Shown one piece after another: positions 1-7,677 of a DNA stretch of 33,838 nt. The DNA comes from DATJOJ01 sp035507035 (GTDB taxonomy: Bacteria; Acidobacteriota; Terriglobia; Terriglobales; Acidobacteriaceae), in assembly GCA_035507035.1 (NCBI GenBank), contig DATJOJ010000070.1:1-33838 (forward strand). Direction: 5' to 3'. The notes under the pieces were generated by a model. The model saw only the letters and a program-made list of their open reading frames with translations. It did no database searches and had not been told where the DNA came from. The stretch's first letter is position 1; each line of letters starts with the position of its first letter. A program made the translations under genes and the position numbers.

Positions 1-1
1 T

Positions 2-829
2 GTTCCGGCAGGTGCAGAGGCCAAGCGCGGCGAACGTCTGCTCTCTCCCGGCATGCGGCTGACTCCCGCCGCAATCGCAGTCGCTGCTTCGGCCGGAAAA
101 TCGCGAATCCTCGTTTACTCCAAGCCTCGCGTAGCGGTGCTTGCAACTGGCGATGAACTCGTCGATATCGATGTGCCCCCCGCGATCCACCAAATTCGCA
201 ACTCCAATAGCTATTCACTTGCAGCGCAAATTCAAGCCGGCGGGGGCGAGGCCATCTTGCTTCCCATTGCTCCGGATGCGCCGGACCGCCTGCGCGAATT
301 GATTCTGGATGGCTTAGATGCCGACCTGTTGTTGATCACCGGCGGCGTTTCTATGGGTAAGTACGACTTGGTGGAGCAGGTTCTCACCGATCTCAACGCA
401 GAATTCTTCTTTACCGGCGCAAAAATTCAGCCAGGACGGCCAGTTGTCTTCGGAAGAATGCCCTGGGAGTCAGCTGAAACGAAGCAAGGCTTCAAATATT
501 TCTTCGGCCTCCCGGGAAATCCTGTGTCAACGATGGTGACTTACGAATTGTTTGCTCGCCCAATCCAGCAAGCTCTCAGCGGAATGCTACCTCAGAACCT
601 GATCTGGTTGCGGGCACGGCTGAAATCAGAGATCAAGATAAAGCCCGGCTTGCGGCGCTTCCTGCCAGCTGTGCTTTCCGGTGAGTTCGAGCGAGCCGAG
701 GTCGAACTCGTGCCTTGGCAAGGTTCCGGCGACATCTCGGCCACCGCGCGAGCGAACTGCTACGCCGTGATTCCGCCGGATCGCGACCACATCCCCGCAG
801 GCGAGTGGATACCCGCTCTATCCCGATAA
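2..829 (+). CDS. moeA: Molybdopterin molybdenumtransferase MoeA, 3' part (5' end outside window)
   Basis: MoeA inserts molybdate into adenylylated molybdopterin in the cytoplasm, the last step of molybdenum-cofactor synthesis. The reading frame is open from base 2, so the gene starts upstream; 275 residues of a protein that is usually about 400 long are visible. Seen are the end of domain I/II (AKRGERLLSPGMRLTP), the MoCF-binding domain with VLATGDELVD, the GGVSMGKYD loop, and FGLPGNPVSTMVTYELF, followed by the beta-rich domain IV that runs to the stop. It lies about 1.1 kb upstream of moaC and mog on the same strand, which fits the cofactor pathway. It ends 3 bp before the stop of the convergent secreted-protein gene. 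Family assignment is firm; only the N-terminus is missing. Confidence 0.95.
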   Translation, partial: VPAGAEAKRGERLLSPGMRLTPAAIAVAASAGKSRILVYSKPRVAVLATGDELVDIDVPPAIHQIRNSNSYSLAAQIQAGGGEAILLPIAPDAPDRLRELILDGLDADLLLITGGVSMGKYDLVEQVLTDLNAEFFFTGAKIQPGRPVVFGRMPWESAETKQGFKYFFGLPGNPVSTMVTYELFARPIQQALSGMLPQNLIWLRARLKSEIKIKPGLRRFLPAVLSGEFERAEVELVPWQGSGDISATARANCYAVIPPDRDHIPAGEWIPALSR

Positions 830-832
830 TCT

Positions 833-1702
833 CTAATGCCGGGTCTCTGCCTTCGGCTTTGCCTTCTTCGCAGCAGCGGCAGTACTGATCGGTTTCGGAT
901 TCCAGAATCCCGGATCGGCTGCCGCCACATCGTCTCCCACGTAGCTCATGCGCGGATCGATGGCGAATAGTTGCGACTCGCTCGTTTCAATCGCCGCCGC
1001 CGAAATTTGCTCCAGCTTTTTCATGCCATCGTCGCCCAGCGCATCCGAAAAGTCTTTTTGCTTCGAAATCTCGTTGTCGACCTCAGCGACCGAGGCCCGC
1101 GAAGTAATGAAAATATAGGTGCCTTCCGGCATGCCGTACATCACCTCATAGCACGCCCAATGCGCGTTGGGATTCGCCCGCTGGTATGCGGTCATCACCA
1201 TCTTCATCCCGTCGTCCCACTCCTTCCTGTGTCCTTCACGAACATGGACAGCGGTAATATCGAAATAACGTTTGTGCGCAAGCCCGGGATCCGGCCGCAG
1301 GCTGTAGTCGTCGCGATAAGTGAAAACTGTGGCGTCGGTGGAGTCCAACAAGTCACCGTCGGCAAAACCAGTGCGGTCGATTGCAGATGAGAGTTCCGCG
1401 TCCTTTTGAATCTCCATCGCGTCTTTTTCCCAATCTGCGAACGAGTCGTAGCCGGTAAAAAATAGTGCGCGCGATTTGCCGGACAGCGAATTCATTCCGA
1501 CGTAGTGAATCGGCCACTTGGCATGGGCGAAGGCCTGCAAGTAACCGTTCTCGACCCTTTCATGCGCCATTCCGCCTCGACCGGGTTTCACAAACTCTCG
1601 CGTGATCACCAGCACTTTGGGTGGAGTCTGGGCCGTTTGCCCGAGCGCGACGCTCCCTGCCAAAAGAAAAAACGATAAAACCAAGCCTGCCACTCTTTGC
1701 AT
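833..1702 (-). CDS. Secreted protein of unknown function, possible double alpha+beta-barrel
   Basis: Function is not recognised. The 289-residue product begins with a clear signal peptide (positively charged start, hydrophobic residues 5-20, likely cleavage after ALG or AQT), so it is exported. Two segments, about residues 29-100 and 145-235, have a similar plan: a beta strand (VLVITREFVKPG; YFDITAVHVREGH), a helix, then a strand and helix (ALFFTGYDSFADWEKD; TYIFITSRASVAEVD). This looks like a duplicated ferredoxin-like unit of the ABM/NIPSNAP type, which is inference from pattern only. The C-terminal 20 residues are rich in Ala and Lys. The ATG is supported by AGGAGG four bases upstream (in + strand terms, cctcct just after 1703). 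It is a single gene, convergent with moeA and divergent from moaC. Confidence 0.75.
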   Translation of the reverse strand: MQRVAGLVLSFFLLAGSVALGQTAQTPPKVLVITREFVKPGRGGMAHERVENGYLQAFAHAKWPIHYVGMNSLSGKSRALFFTGYDSFADWEKDAMEIQKDAELSSAIDRTGFADGDLLDSTDATVFTYRDDYSLRPDPGLAHKRYFDITAVHVREGHRKEWDDGMKMVMTAYQRANPNAHWACYEVMYGMPEGTYIFITSRASVAEVDNEISKQKDFSDALGDDGMKKLEQISAAAIETSESQLFAIDPRMSYVGDDVAAADPGFWNPKPISTAAAAKKAKPKAETRH

Positions 1703-1833
1703 AAATCCTCCTCAGTTATGAGTAGACACGCACCTCTGTGAACGCATGCACGCCCGGAAGTCTAATTCTTCAGATGGCGGCAGACTATCGAAGCGAAACT
1801 TCCGAAGTCAAGAACAGCATTTTCTAAGAGGGC

Positions 1834-1872
1834 ATCCCGAAGGCCCGCGCTTTCACCAGCGGGCCGAGGGAT
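1834..1872. repeat. Stem-loop repeat upstream of moaC
   Basis: In the 228-bp divergent gap between the secreted-protein gene and moaC, ATCCC (1834-1838) pairs with GGGAT (1868-1872) and GGCCCGC (1842-1848) pairs with GCGGGCC (1859-1865), giving a two-part hairpin. There is no T-run, so it is not a typical terminator. It looks like a REP-type intergenic element. Confidence 0.6.
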
Positions 1873-1930
1873 CTCATCATCAAGCCTCTGTCGCCATTCG
1901 GCCCACCATGTAAGATAGAACTTCCACTCG

Positions 1931-2410
1931 ATGCCCAAAAAGCTCTCTCATTATGACCGCGCCGGACGCGCCCGAATGGTCGACGTTTCTGCAAAATCGC
2001 CGACTAAACGCGAAGCCCAAGCGCGAGCGTTCGTAGTTTTGGAACCCGAAGTCCTGAAGGCATTGCCGAGTAATCCTAAGGGTGACCCTTTCGAGACTGC
2101 GCGTCTGGCCGGCATTATGGCTGCGAAGCGCACCTCCGAGTTGATTCCGATGTGCCATCCTTTGCCGCTCTCGCACATTGATGTAGCCCTCCAGCTATGC
2201 GAGAATGGCGTCACAATTACAACAAAAGTTGCGACCACGGCTGCAACCGGGGTGGAAATGGAAGCCCTGGTGGCCGCCAGTGTGGCTGCGCTGACCGTGT
2301 ACGATATGTGCAAGGCCCTGGATAAGGGCATCGAAATTCGCGAAGTCGTGCTGGAACGAAAAACGGGCGGGAAGAGCGGCGACTACGTCCGGCGTCGTGC
2401 AAAGAAATAG
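1931..2410 (+). CDS. moaC: Cyclic pyranopterin monophosphate synthase MoaC
   Basis: MoaC converts the MoaA product 3',8-cyclo-7,8-dihydro-GTP to cyclic pyranopterin monophosphate, the first stable intermediate of molybdenum-cofactor synthesis. The 159-residue protein has the usual family length. Family motifs are all present: MVDVSAKSPTKREAQARA at 16-33, KRTSELIPMCHPLPLSHIDV at 66-85, TGVEMEAL at 106-113, YDMCKALDKG at 124-133 with the catalytic Asp/Lys region, and KTGGKSG at 144-150. It is followed after only 7 bp by the response-regulator gene and then mog, so the three are probably one transcript. The start is the first ATG in frame; no strong Shine-Dalgarno sequence is seen. Confidence 0.96.
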   Translation: MPKKLSHYDRAGRARMVDVSAKSPTKREAQARAFVVLEPEVLKALPSNPKGDPFETARLAGIMAAKRTSELIPMCHPLPLSHIDVALQLCENGVTITTKVATTAATGVEMEALVAASVAALTVYDMCKALDKGIEIREVVLERKTGGKSGDYVRRRAKK

Positions 2411-2417
2411 CAACTGC

Positions 2418-3185
2418 ATGGCAAACGTCAAAGTCCTCTTGGTGGATGACAATCCGATGATCCTCTCCATGCTGCAAGGCGCACTGACGCCACTCGCCAT
2501 GGTGACCACTGCCAGCGATGGCGCCGATGCCTTGCTCAAGGCGGTTGACGATCCTCCCGACCTGCTGGTCAGCGATTATCGCATGCCCGGCATGGATGGC
2601 CGCCAATTGGTGGATAAGCTGCGCAGCCGACCCAATACCGCCGGTGCATCCGTGATTTTGCTCGCCACTAAAGCCGACATCAGCGAAAAACTGAGCGCGC
2701 AAGAGCATCCCATCGACGATTTTGTCGAAAAGCCGTTTTTTCTGCGCGAAGCCACACAACGCATCAAGCGCGTGATCGACAAAATCGCTCTGGAGAAAAT
2801 GGCAAAAAGCGCGCCCTCCGACGGCGTGCTGCGCGGCAGCTTATTGCAGATGAATGTGATTGACCTGGTACAGTCCCTAGAAATGGGACGTAAGAGTTGC
2901 GCGCTGACTCTCAGCAACGTCGAAGAAAAATGCGAAATGTACTTCACCGAAGGGCAAGTGACTCACGCCGAATATGGCTCATGGACGGGCGATGAGGCGG
3001 TGTTCCAGGTTTTGCGTTGGACCGAGGGTAACTTTCAAATCGACTTCGACCGCAAGACCATCAAGCAGACCACTACTTTGAACACCCAAGGCTTGCTCAT
3101 GGAAGGCCTGCGCCTGCTCGATGAGGCCCGGCGCGATGCCGGCGGCGCAGGCGAAGAGGAAGAGGATGTCCTCCTCGACTCCTGA
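2418..3185 (+). CDS. Response regulator: REC domain plus DUF4388 (PatA-type) output domain
   Basis: A two-domain signalling protein of 255 residues. Residues 3-120 are a receiver domain with the acidic pair D10-D11, phospho-acceptor D53 in LLVSDYRMPGMDG, T84 and the conserved K105 in FVEKPF, so phosphorylation should be possible. Residues about 131-230 match the DUF4388/PatA N-terminal type (GVLRGSLLQMNVIDLVQSLE, then CEMYFTEGQVTHAEYG and DEAVFQVLRWTEGNFQID); there is no DNA-binding domain. The C-terminus is acidic (GEEEEDVLLDS). I chose ATG 2418 because the upstream in-frame start (2397) lies inside moaC and the receiver fold begins with NVKVLLVDDN. It sits between moaC and mog, and its last 20 bp overlap the mog start. 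No histidine kinase is nearby, and its input is unknown. Confidence 0.88.
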   Translation: MANVKVLLVDDNPMILSMLQGALTPLAMVTTASDGADALLKAVDDPPDLLVSDYRMPGMDGRQLVDKLRSRPNTAGASVILLATKADISEKLSAQEHPIDDFVEKPFFLREATQRIKRVIDKIALEKMAKSAPSDGVLRGSLLQMNVIDLVQSLEMGRKSCALTLSNVEEKCEMYFTEGQVTHAEYGSWTGDEAVFQVLRWTEGNFQIDFDRKTIKQTTTLNTQGLLMEGLRLLDEARRDAGGAGEEEEDVLLDS

Positions 3186-3663
3186 CAATCTAACCGCGGC
3201 CGTGATCACCGTCAGCGACTCTTGCGCGCGGGGCGAGCGCGAGGATCTTTCCGGACCAGCGGTTTCCCAAGTTCTCCAGGCGCAGACTTTCTCGATCCTT
3301 GGCAGCGAGATAGTTCCAGATGAGCAAGCCGCGATTCAGAAAGCCATTGCTAATTGGGCAGGTGAAGCTCAGCTAGTCGTGACCACCGGCGGCACCGGAA
3401 TCTCCGCGCGCGACGTCACTCCGGAAGCGACGACCGCAGTCTGCGAACGGCTTTTGGATGGCGTATCAGAAAAGATGCGCTCGGAGGGCATGAAGAAAAC
3501 GCCGTTTGCAGCACTCAGCCGCGGCGTGTGTGGAGTTAGGGGCAAATCGCTCATTCTGAATTTGCCCGGCAGCCCGAACGGCGCAGTTGAATCGCTCGAG
3601 GCAGTGATTGCTGTATTGCCCCACGCTCTGCAACTGCTGAGCGGAAATACGAAGCACGAATAA
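3166..3663 (+). CDS. mog: Molybdopterin adenylyltransferase, MogA/MoaB family
   Basis: Adenylylates molybdopterin with ATP, producing the substrate used by MoeA. The 165-residue protein is a complete single MoCF-binding domain: AAVITVSDSCARGEREDLSG at 11-30, LVVTTGGTGISARDVTPEAT at 70-89 and SLILNLPGSPNGAVESL at 128-144. The ATG at 3166 is preferred over an upstream in-frame ATG at 3121 because it is preceded by the purine-rich Shine-Dalgarno stretch GAAGAGGAAGAGG and begins just before the fold. That makes it overlap the response-regulator gene by 20 bp, suggesting translational coupling. Whether it is orthologous to MogA or MoaB cannot be decided by eye; both do this chemistry in different bacteria. 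Confidence 0.92.
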   Translation: MSSSTPDNLTAAVITVSDSCARGEREDLSGPAVSQVLQAQTFSILGSEIVPDEQAAIQKAIANWAGEAQLVVTTGGTGISARDVTPEATTAVCERLLDGVSEKMRSEGMKKTPFAALSRGVCGVRGKSLILNLPGSPNGAVESLEAVIAVLPHALQLLSGNTKHE

Positions 3664-3684
3664 GGCCTACTTCTTGCCACAATT

Positions 3685-4320
3685 TTGAAAACCATCAAAC
3701 ACATCCTCTCTCGTTACACAGCGTTTCTATGGGCCCTGCTGAAGCCTCTGGGGGCGTGGGGCGTGATGGTGGTCGCCGCGCTCGATGGCGCCTTCATGGG
3801 CCTTCCCATGGATGCGGTTGTTGCCGGATACGTTTATCAGAACCCACGAGCTTTCTTCTGGTATGTGCTAATGGCTTCAGTCGGCTCGGCGCTCGGCAGC
3901 ATCGTGATCTACGTCATCGGGTACAAAGGCGGCGAAGAGCTGCTGCGCAAGCGAATTCCTGCTCACCGCTTCGAAAAGATCCACTCCGCCTTCGATAAGC
4001 ATCCCTTCTGGAGCCTGATGTTTCCCGCCATGCTGCCGCCGCCTACGCCGTTCAAATTGTTCGCGCTGGCCGCGGCGGTGTCGGAGATGGGATTCTGGCG
4101 CTTCCTTCTGGCGATTTTTTCCGGGCGGATGGTGCGATTCTTACTGCTAGCCCTCTTGACCTTGAAATTCGGACCGCAGGTGGTCCATCTCTTTGGAGAG
4201 CTTTTCCTCAAGCACTATTACGTGATCATGCTGGTTGCCGCGGCAGCACTCGTGGCCTGGTTGATGCGCAGGCGAGCCATGCGAAGAAACGCACAGGAAT
4301 TAAGAAGGATAGCGAATTAG
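3685..4320 (+). CDS. DedA/YqaA-type membrane protein (SNARE-associated/VTT domain)
   Basis: A 211-residue inner-membrane protein with about five hydrophobic segments (residues 12-35, 48-75, 105-130, 135-155, 168-193). GLPMDAVVAGYVYQNP, GSALGSIVIYVIGYKGGEEL and the loop MFPAMLPPPTPFKLFALAA are typical of the YqaA branch of the DedA/VTT family, whose members act in lipid transport across the membrane. The C-terminus is a basic tail (RRRAMRRN). The start used is TTG at 3685, 21 bp after mog; the next ATG would cut off the first membrane segment. No good ribosome-binding site is seen. The stop codon overlaps the stop of the convergent gene in the tetramer TTAG. Confidence 0.85.
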   Translation: MKTIKHILSRYTAFLWALLKPLGAWGVMVVAALDGAFMGLPMDAVVAGYVYQNPRAFFWYVLMASVGSALGSIVIYVIGYKGGEELLRKRIPAHRFEKIHSAFDKHPFWSLMFPAMLPPPTPFKLFALAAAVSEMGFWRFLLAIFSGRMVRFLLLALLTLKFGPQVVHLFGELFLKHYYVIMLVAAAALVAWLMRRRAMRRNAQELRRIAN

Positions 4321-4847
4321 GCGGTAGCCGCCCGATCACCTTCTCTGCCAAATCCAAAGCCCAGCGCTTGCAGCGCCACCGGCGTCGCAAACATCGCGAT
4401 GGTGAACAACAAGTCGCCTTCCAGCGTATGTCGGAAAAATGGTAGGCCGGCAACGTACGCCATTTCTAAGCCTTTCACCGTCTTCGGATACATACCCCAA
4501 TAGGCCCATGCGGTGAAGTTGCTTAACAGGAAGAACGAAACTGAGCTGGCCAACGCGGCTGCAATCACGCGAACCGGCTTGGTATTCGTGCGTAAGCCCG
4601 TTCCCAGCCACAAGATCGCTCCATACCACGCCCAAGTTACCAGGTAGTCCCAACCAAACGGAAATCCGTAATAGAACTTGGTGAGGATGACGTCTGAGGC
4701 GGCCATGAGCGCCAAAGGAATCCATAGTTGGCGGAGAGATCCGCGGGCGCCAAAAAATAAGAGTGAAGCTGCGACCGGCGTGAACATCCACGGGTGCGGC
4801 ATAAGCCGCACCGCCACTGCGACTAGAACGAATAGATAGGCCAGCAT
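4317..4847 (-). CDS. Small polytopic membrane protein, DUF6580-like
   Basis: A 176-residue protein with about five membrane segments. The beginning (RLMPHPWMFTPVAASLLFFGA), the middle PLALMAASDVILTKFYYGF, and SFFLLSNFTAWAYWGMYPKT resemble the family of small integral-membrane proteins often annotated DUF6580; members may be related to ECF-transporter substrate components, but no function is established. ATG 4847 is chosen over GTG 4853 because GAGGTG lies at a proper distance upstream. It is convergent with the DedA gene and on the same strand as the hydrolase gene further upstream. A role in cobalamin or vitamin transport is possible but not shown here. Confidence 0.7.
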   Translation of the reverse strand: MLAYLFVLVAVAVRLMPHPWMFTPVAASLLFFGARGSLRQLWIPLALMAASDVILTKFYYGFPFGWDYLVTWAWYGAILWLGTGLRTNTKPVRVIAAALASSVSFFLLSNFTAWAYWGMYPKTVKGLEMAYVAGLPFFRHTLEGDLLFTIAMFATPVALQALGFGFGREGDRAATA

Positions 4848-4911
4848 GGTCACCTCGTGCTATTTGATTGTTGCGCGTGGGAACTCCGTCGTCAAGTTGC
4901 TGCTCTCCGCC

Positions 4912-5958
4912 CTAATGCTCGGCCGGTCTCCTCCCTCCACCAAAAATTCCGTGTCGCGGCATGCCAAATGTCTCCCAGGCAACTTTCAAATCGCGGTCCA
5001 GTTGCACCCTGGCCGATAGCACGCTCCGCCCGCCATAATCGAAGCGCAGATCTTGAAATCTGACAAGGTATCCGTCATTCAAAGCCTCAGTCTCGGTAAT
5101 CGGGTACTTTGCCCAATCCAGATACACGCGCCCAAGGTAGGATTTCTTCGCTGCGAGCGTCACCGGCGTTTCTTCCGGCTTGTAATAGATCTGCTTCTCG
5201 CCCTGCGGATCGACGTCGGGCGTCGCAGAGTCAACATTCATGACCGCAAAGAAATTCTCGGTCTCTATCACTCCTCCCCACCGGAACGGACTCCACCAGT
5301 AGGGATAAGCCGAGTAACGAATCGGGTCGGCTCCTTCGTACAAGCGCGCGCCCAGCGCATTGACCGCCCGCCGATGCTCATAATCCCTCGTTCCCCACCA
5401 GGCAATCACGCCAACCAGCGCGAGGATCGCTGCCCAACGCCCTCTGGGCCCGCGCCGCCGCACGCCGAGATCGGAGTCGATTAATCCAAAAAGCGACGGC
5501 AAGATCAATCCGCCAAGCAGCAGTGCCCATAGCACCGGGTCGGCGATGAAAACGATGTCCCATGAATACCATCGCTCGGAAAACGGCCAGAAGGGACGCA
5601 CGCCGTAATTGTTGGTGAAATCCAGAAGAATATGGCTCAACGTCGCCAGATATGCGAAGCCGAATAGCAGACCCCAGCGCGGGGGCAGGTCGGGATTCTT
5701 CACTTTGCGTCCGCGAACTCGCCAAATCAGATAAATAAAGCCGACGACTAAACCGGAGACAATGAATCCCCCCAGGAACGAATGCGTGAAACCCCGGTGA
5801 TGGGCAAATCCAAAAACCGGCCCTTTGAAATCGCCCAGGATGTCGAGGTCGGGCGCTTCTGCGGCCAAGGTCATGGTTGCCGTGGCCAGAGCGGTTTTGC
5901 GATTGAATCCGGCGCGCCCCATACACGCGCCGGTCAAGAAATGAGTGAGAGGTTCCAA
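4912..5958 (-). CDS. YdjM-like membrane-bound metal-dependent hydrolase (DUF457)
   Basis: A 348-residue membrane protein. The N-terminus MEPLTHFLTGACMGRAGFNR, EAPDLDIL at 34-41, HHRGFTHS at 53-60 and the later LSHILLDFTNNYG place it in the inner-membrane metal-dependent hydrolase family related to YdjM. The conserved His and Asp residues (H6, D37, D39, H53, H54, H59, and the His and Asp of SHILLD) are the presumed metal ligands. Four or more membrane segments follow, then an extramembrane C-terminal region of about 150 residues. The start is TTG, chosen because the family N-terminus begins exactly there. It is 60 bp downstream of the lipid-kinase gene and may share its transcript. The substrate is unknown. 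Confidence 0.85.
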   Translation of the reverse strand: MEPLTHFLTGACMGRAGFNRKTALATATMTLAAEAPDLDILGDFKGPVFGFAHHRGFTHSFLGGFIVSGLVVGFIYLIWRVRGRKVKNPDLPPRWGLLFGFAYLATLSHILLDFTNNYGVRPFWPFSERWYSWDIVFIADPVLWALLLGGLILPSLFGLIDSDLGVRRRGPRGRWAAILALVGVIAWWGTRDYEHRRAVNALGARLYEGADPIRYSAYPYWWSPFRWGGVIETENFFAVMNVDSATPDVDPQGEKQIYYKPEETPVTLAAKKSYLGRVYLDWAKYPITETEALNDGYLVRFQDLRFDYGGRSVLSARVQLDRDLKVAWETFGMPRHGIFGGGRRPAEH

Positions 5959-6018
5959 GGTTCGAAAACTTTAGATGTGGCCAATTGCCGCCAAGGTGCA
6001 AACATCAATCCGCTGGGG

Positions 6019-6972
6019 TTATGCGTTCGCGCTTTTTGGCCACAGAATCGTTAACGCATCGGGAATCACGCTGATCTCGGCTGGCAACGTGCCAAGCAAC
6101 TCTCCATCAGCCTCAACATACAAACGTGAGCTCTTGCCGGAATCCTTCGTAATGCTCTGACATACAACTTTCGAGCTGTGCACCAGTTCGATCCCCGGTA
6201 CCTTCCATCGTGCACCAAAAAGTCCGCGAAAGATGTAGTGCAAATACGCCAGTCGGCTGCGGGTGTGAAAGAGCACCAGCCGCAGATCATTCCGCTCCAG
6301 CGACGCCCCCGGCGCAAGCTCGCGCAACATCCCGCCAAAATATCGGATGCGCACCGCCAGCACTTGGGAGACTTCCGCTTGCCGGGGCTGGCCGTTGTCA
6401 CCCACCCGGATTCCAAAATTCTCCATACGGTGCGTGAGCCAAAGCTGCGTTGCCCTTGCGTAATAGGCGCCCATGCCCAGATGCAGCTTCGCCGTCGCGT
6501 TCAATTTGTAGAAGAGGTGGGCATCGACGCCAATCCCGGCCGCCACCGTGAAATAACACGATCGCTGGTCGCCGCCCCAATGCTGATATTGAAGTTTCCC
6601 GACCGCGATCCGTCGAGGTTCGGATGTAAGCGCTGCCTGGGCCGCGCCTTCGGCGTTCATCGGCAAGTTGAGGTCGTGGGCCAGGGCGTTGGCCGTACCA
6701 ACCGGAATCACACCCAGCGCTGCCTCCGTGCCCACCAGTCCTTGCAGAATATCGTGCACGGTTCCATCGCCGCCGCAGGCAAATACGGTATCGCAACCAT
6801 TCGCGATGGCTTCTTTTGCTTGTTCCGCAGCTGAGCCCGCAGCCCGCGTTGGCTCTTCATATGCGTCCACGCCTCCCGAGCGCAGAACATTGAGCGCGAC
6901 TTCGACGTCCGCGGCGCGACGCGAGCGCAACGGCCCCGAGAAAGGATTGTGCAGGAGGATAGCTTTGCGCAT
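6019..6972 (-). CDS. Diacylglycerol kinase-family lipid kinase (DagK/YegS type)
   Basis: A 317-residue soluble kinase with the DAGK catalytic domain. LLHNPFSG at 6-13 and the nucleotide loop CGGDGTVHDILQGL at 66-79 are followed by GVIPVGTANALAHDLNLP at 87-104, the family's PxGTxNxxA signature. The second domain contains GIGVDAHLFYKLN and a late EVDGE-like strand (YVEADGELLG). Such enzymes phosphorylate diacylglycerol or other lipids at the membrane face, and the exact lipid cannot be told from sequence. ATG 6972 is the first in-frame start and directly precedes the first strand; no strong Shine-Dalgarno sequence is seen. It is probably co-transcribed with the YdjM-like gene downstream. Confidence 0.9.
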   Translation of the reverse strand: MRKAILLHNPFSGPLRSRRAADVEVALNVLRSGGVDAYEEPTRAAGSAAEQAKEAIANGCDTVFACGGDGTVHDILQGLVGTEAALGVIPVGTANALAHDLNLPMNAEGAAQAALTSEPRRIAVGKLQYQHWGGDQRSCYFTVAAGIGVDAHLFYKLNATAKLHLGMGAYYARATQLWLTHRMENFGIRVGDNGQPRQAEVSQVLAVRIRYFGGMLRELAPGASLERNDLRLVLFHTRSRLAYLHYIFRGLFGARWKVPGIELVHSSKVVCQSITKDSGKSSRLYVEADGELLGTLPAEISVIPDALTILWPKSANA

Positions 6973-7042
6973 GAGCGGACAAAGGAATTCTACAAGAATG
7001 AATTAGGCATGCACGTCCTGTGTGGCCCTGAGACTCAGCGAT

Positions 7043-7537
7043 CTAACTCTTGCCCCTGGATCCCCATTCCCACATGCCGAACATCGCCTTTTGAGGCAAA
7101 GGATGACCTACCTGTCGCGCCAGCATGCAAACTTGTCCCCGATGATGGGCATCGTGGGAAATCAAATAACCCAGAAAGCCGGCAACATCGGGCCGAAAGC
7201 CTTTGACCCGCCCATCGCCCTCCAGCGCCGACTTCATTACAGCAGAAAGTGCGGAGCGGCTCTCTGCTAAGCCCCTTCCAGCTTGCGCGGGCGTCACGCT
7301 GGTTCGCTCGAGTTGCTCGGGAATCTTCGTGGCCTTGGCTGCTTTCAGCCACATTACTCGCACATTGTGCATGTGCGCCACAATTGCGGCAATCGTCCTC
7401 CCCTTGCCGTCAGGCGTTTCAGCTCGCCATGCCTCGGTCGGAAGATTCTCGATCATATACTGATTGATTCGATCGTTGGTCGCATAAGCGTTGAGCAAAG
7501 CTTCGTTCAGCGAAAAAGCAGGCACCGCTTTTGGCAT
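7043..7537 (-). CDS. DinB-family four-helix protein
   Basis: A 164-residue DinB/YfiT-like four-helix-bundle protein. Members bind a divalent metal through three histidines and many are thiol-dependent transferases; the specific reaction is unknown here. Candidate ligands are H55 (in IVAHMHNVR) and H128 and H132 (in ISHDAHHRGQV). The start at 7537 is set by a perfect AGGAGG (complement of 7542-7547) five bases upstream, so a longer frame beginning at 7579 is rejected. It is divergent from ligA across a 140-bp gap that contains a hairpin repeat. Confidence 0.88.
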   Translation of the reverse strand: MPKAVPAFSLNEALLNAYATNDRINQYMIENLPTEAWRAETPDGKGRTIAAIVAHMHNVRVMWLKAAKATKIPEQLERTSVTPAQAGRGLAESRSALSAVMKSALEGDGRVKGFRPDVAGFLGYLISHDAHHRGQVCMLARQVGHPLPQKAMFGMWEWGSRGKS

Positions 7538-7603
7538 GGGGCCTCCTGAGCGAGACGTAGTATCGGCGATCAGGTGCAACGAAGCAAGCGCCGAATCAAC
7601 TGC

Positions 7604-7650
7604 GCCACGGATTTAACATTGATTCACCGAAAATCCGTGCGATCCGTGGC
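7604..7650. repeat. Inverted repeat with ATCCGTGG unit upstream of ligA
   Basis: GCCACGGAT (7604-7612) and ATCCGTGGC (7642-7650) form a perfect 9-bp stem around a 29-nt loop. The same ATCCGTGG word recurs twice after rpsA (about 12591 and 12672). It lies just upstream of the ligA -10 element. Confidence 0.65.
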
Positions 7651-7665
7651 TGGTTTGCCTTGCCC

Positions 7666-7671
7666 TATAAT
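7666..7671 (+). promoter_or_regulatory. Perfect -10 element directly upstream of the ligA ATG
   Basis: TATAAT at 7666-7671 is followed by six bases and then the ligA ATG at 7678. A transcript initiated at normal distance would begin at or within a base or two of the ATG, so the mRNA may be leaderless. No good TTGACA box is seen 17 bp upstream. Confidence 0.5.
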
Positions 7672-7677
7672 TTTGCG

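Noticed and set aside
2217..2759. A 180-codon - strand frame across moaC and the response-regulator gene
   Set aside because: Both + strand genes are firmly identified and there is no start signal or domain for this frame.
6178..6834. A 218-codon frame opposite the lipid-kinase gene
   Set aside because: Shadow of a recognisable kinase gene; composition is typical of antisense translation.
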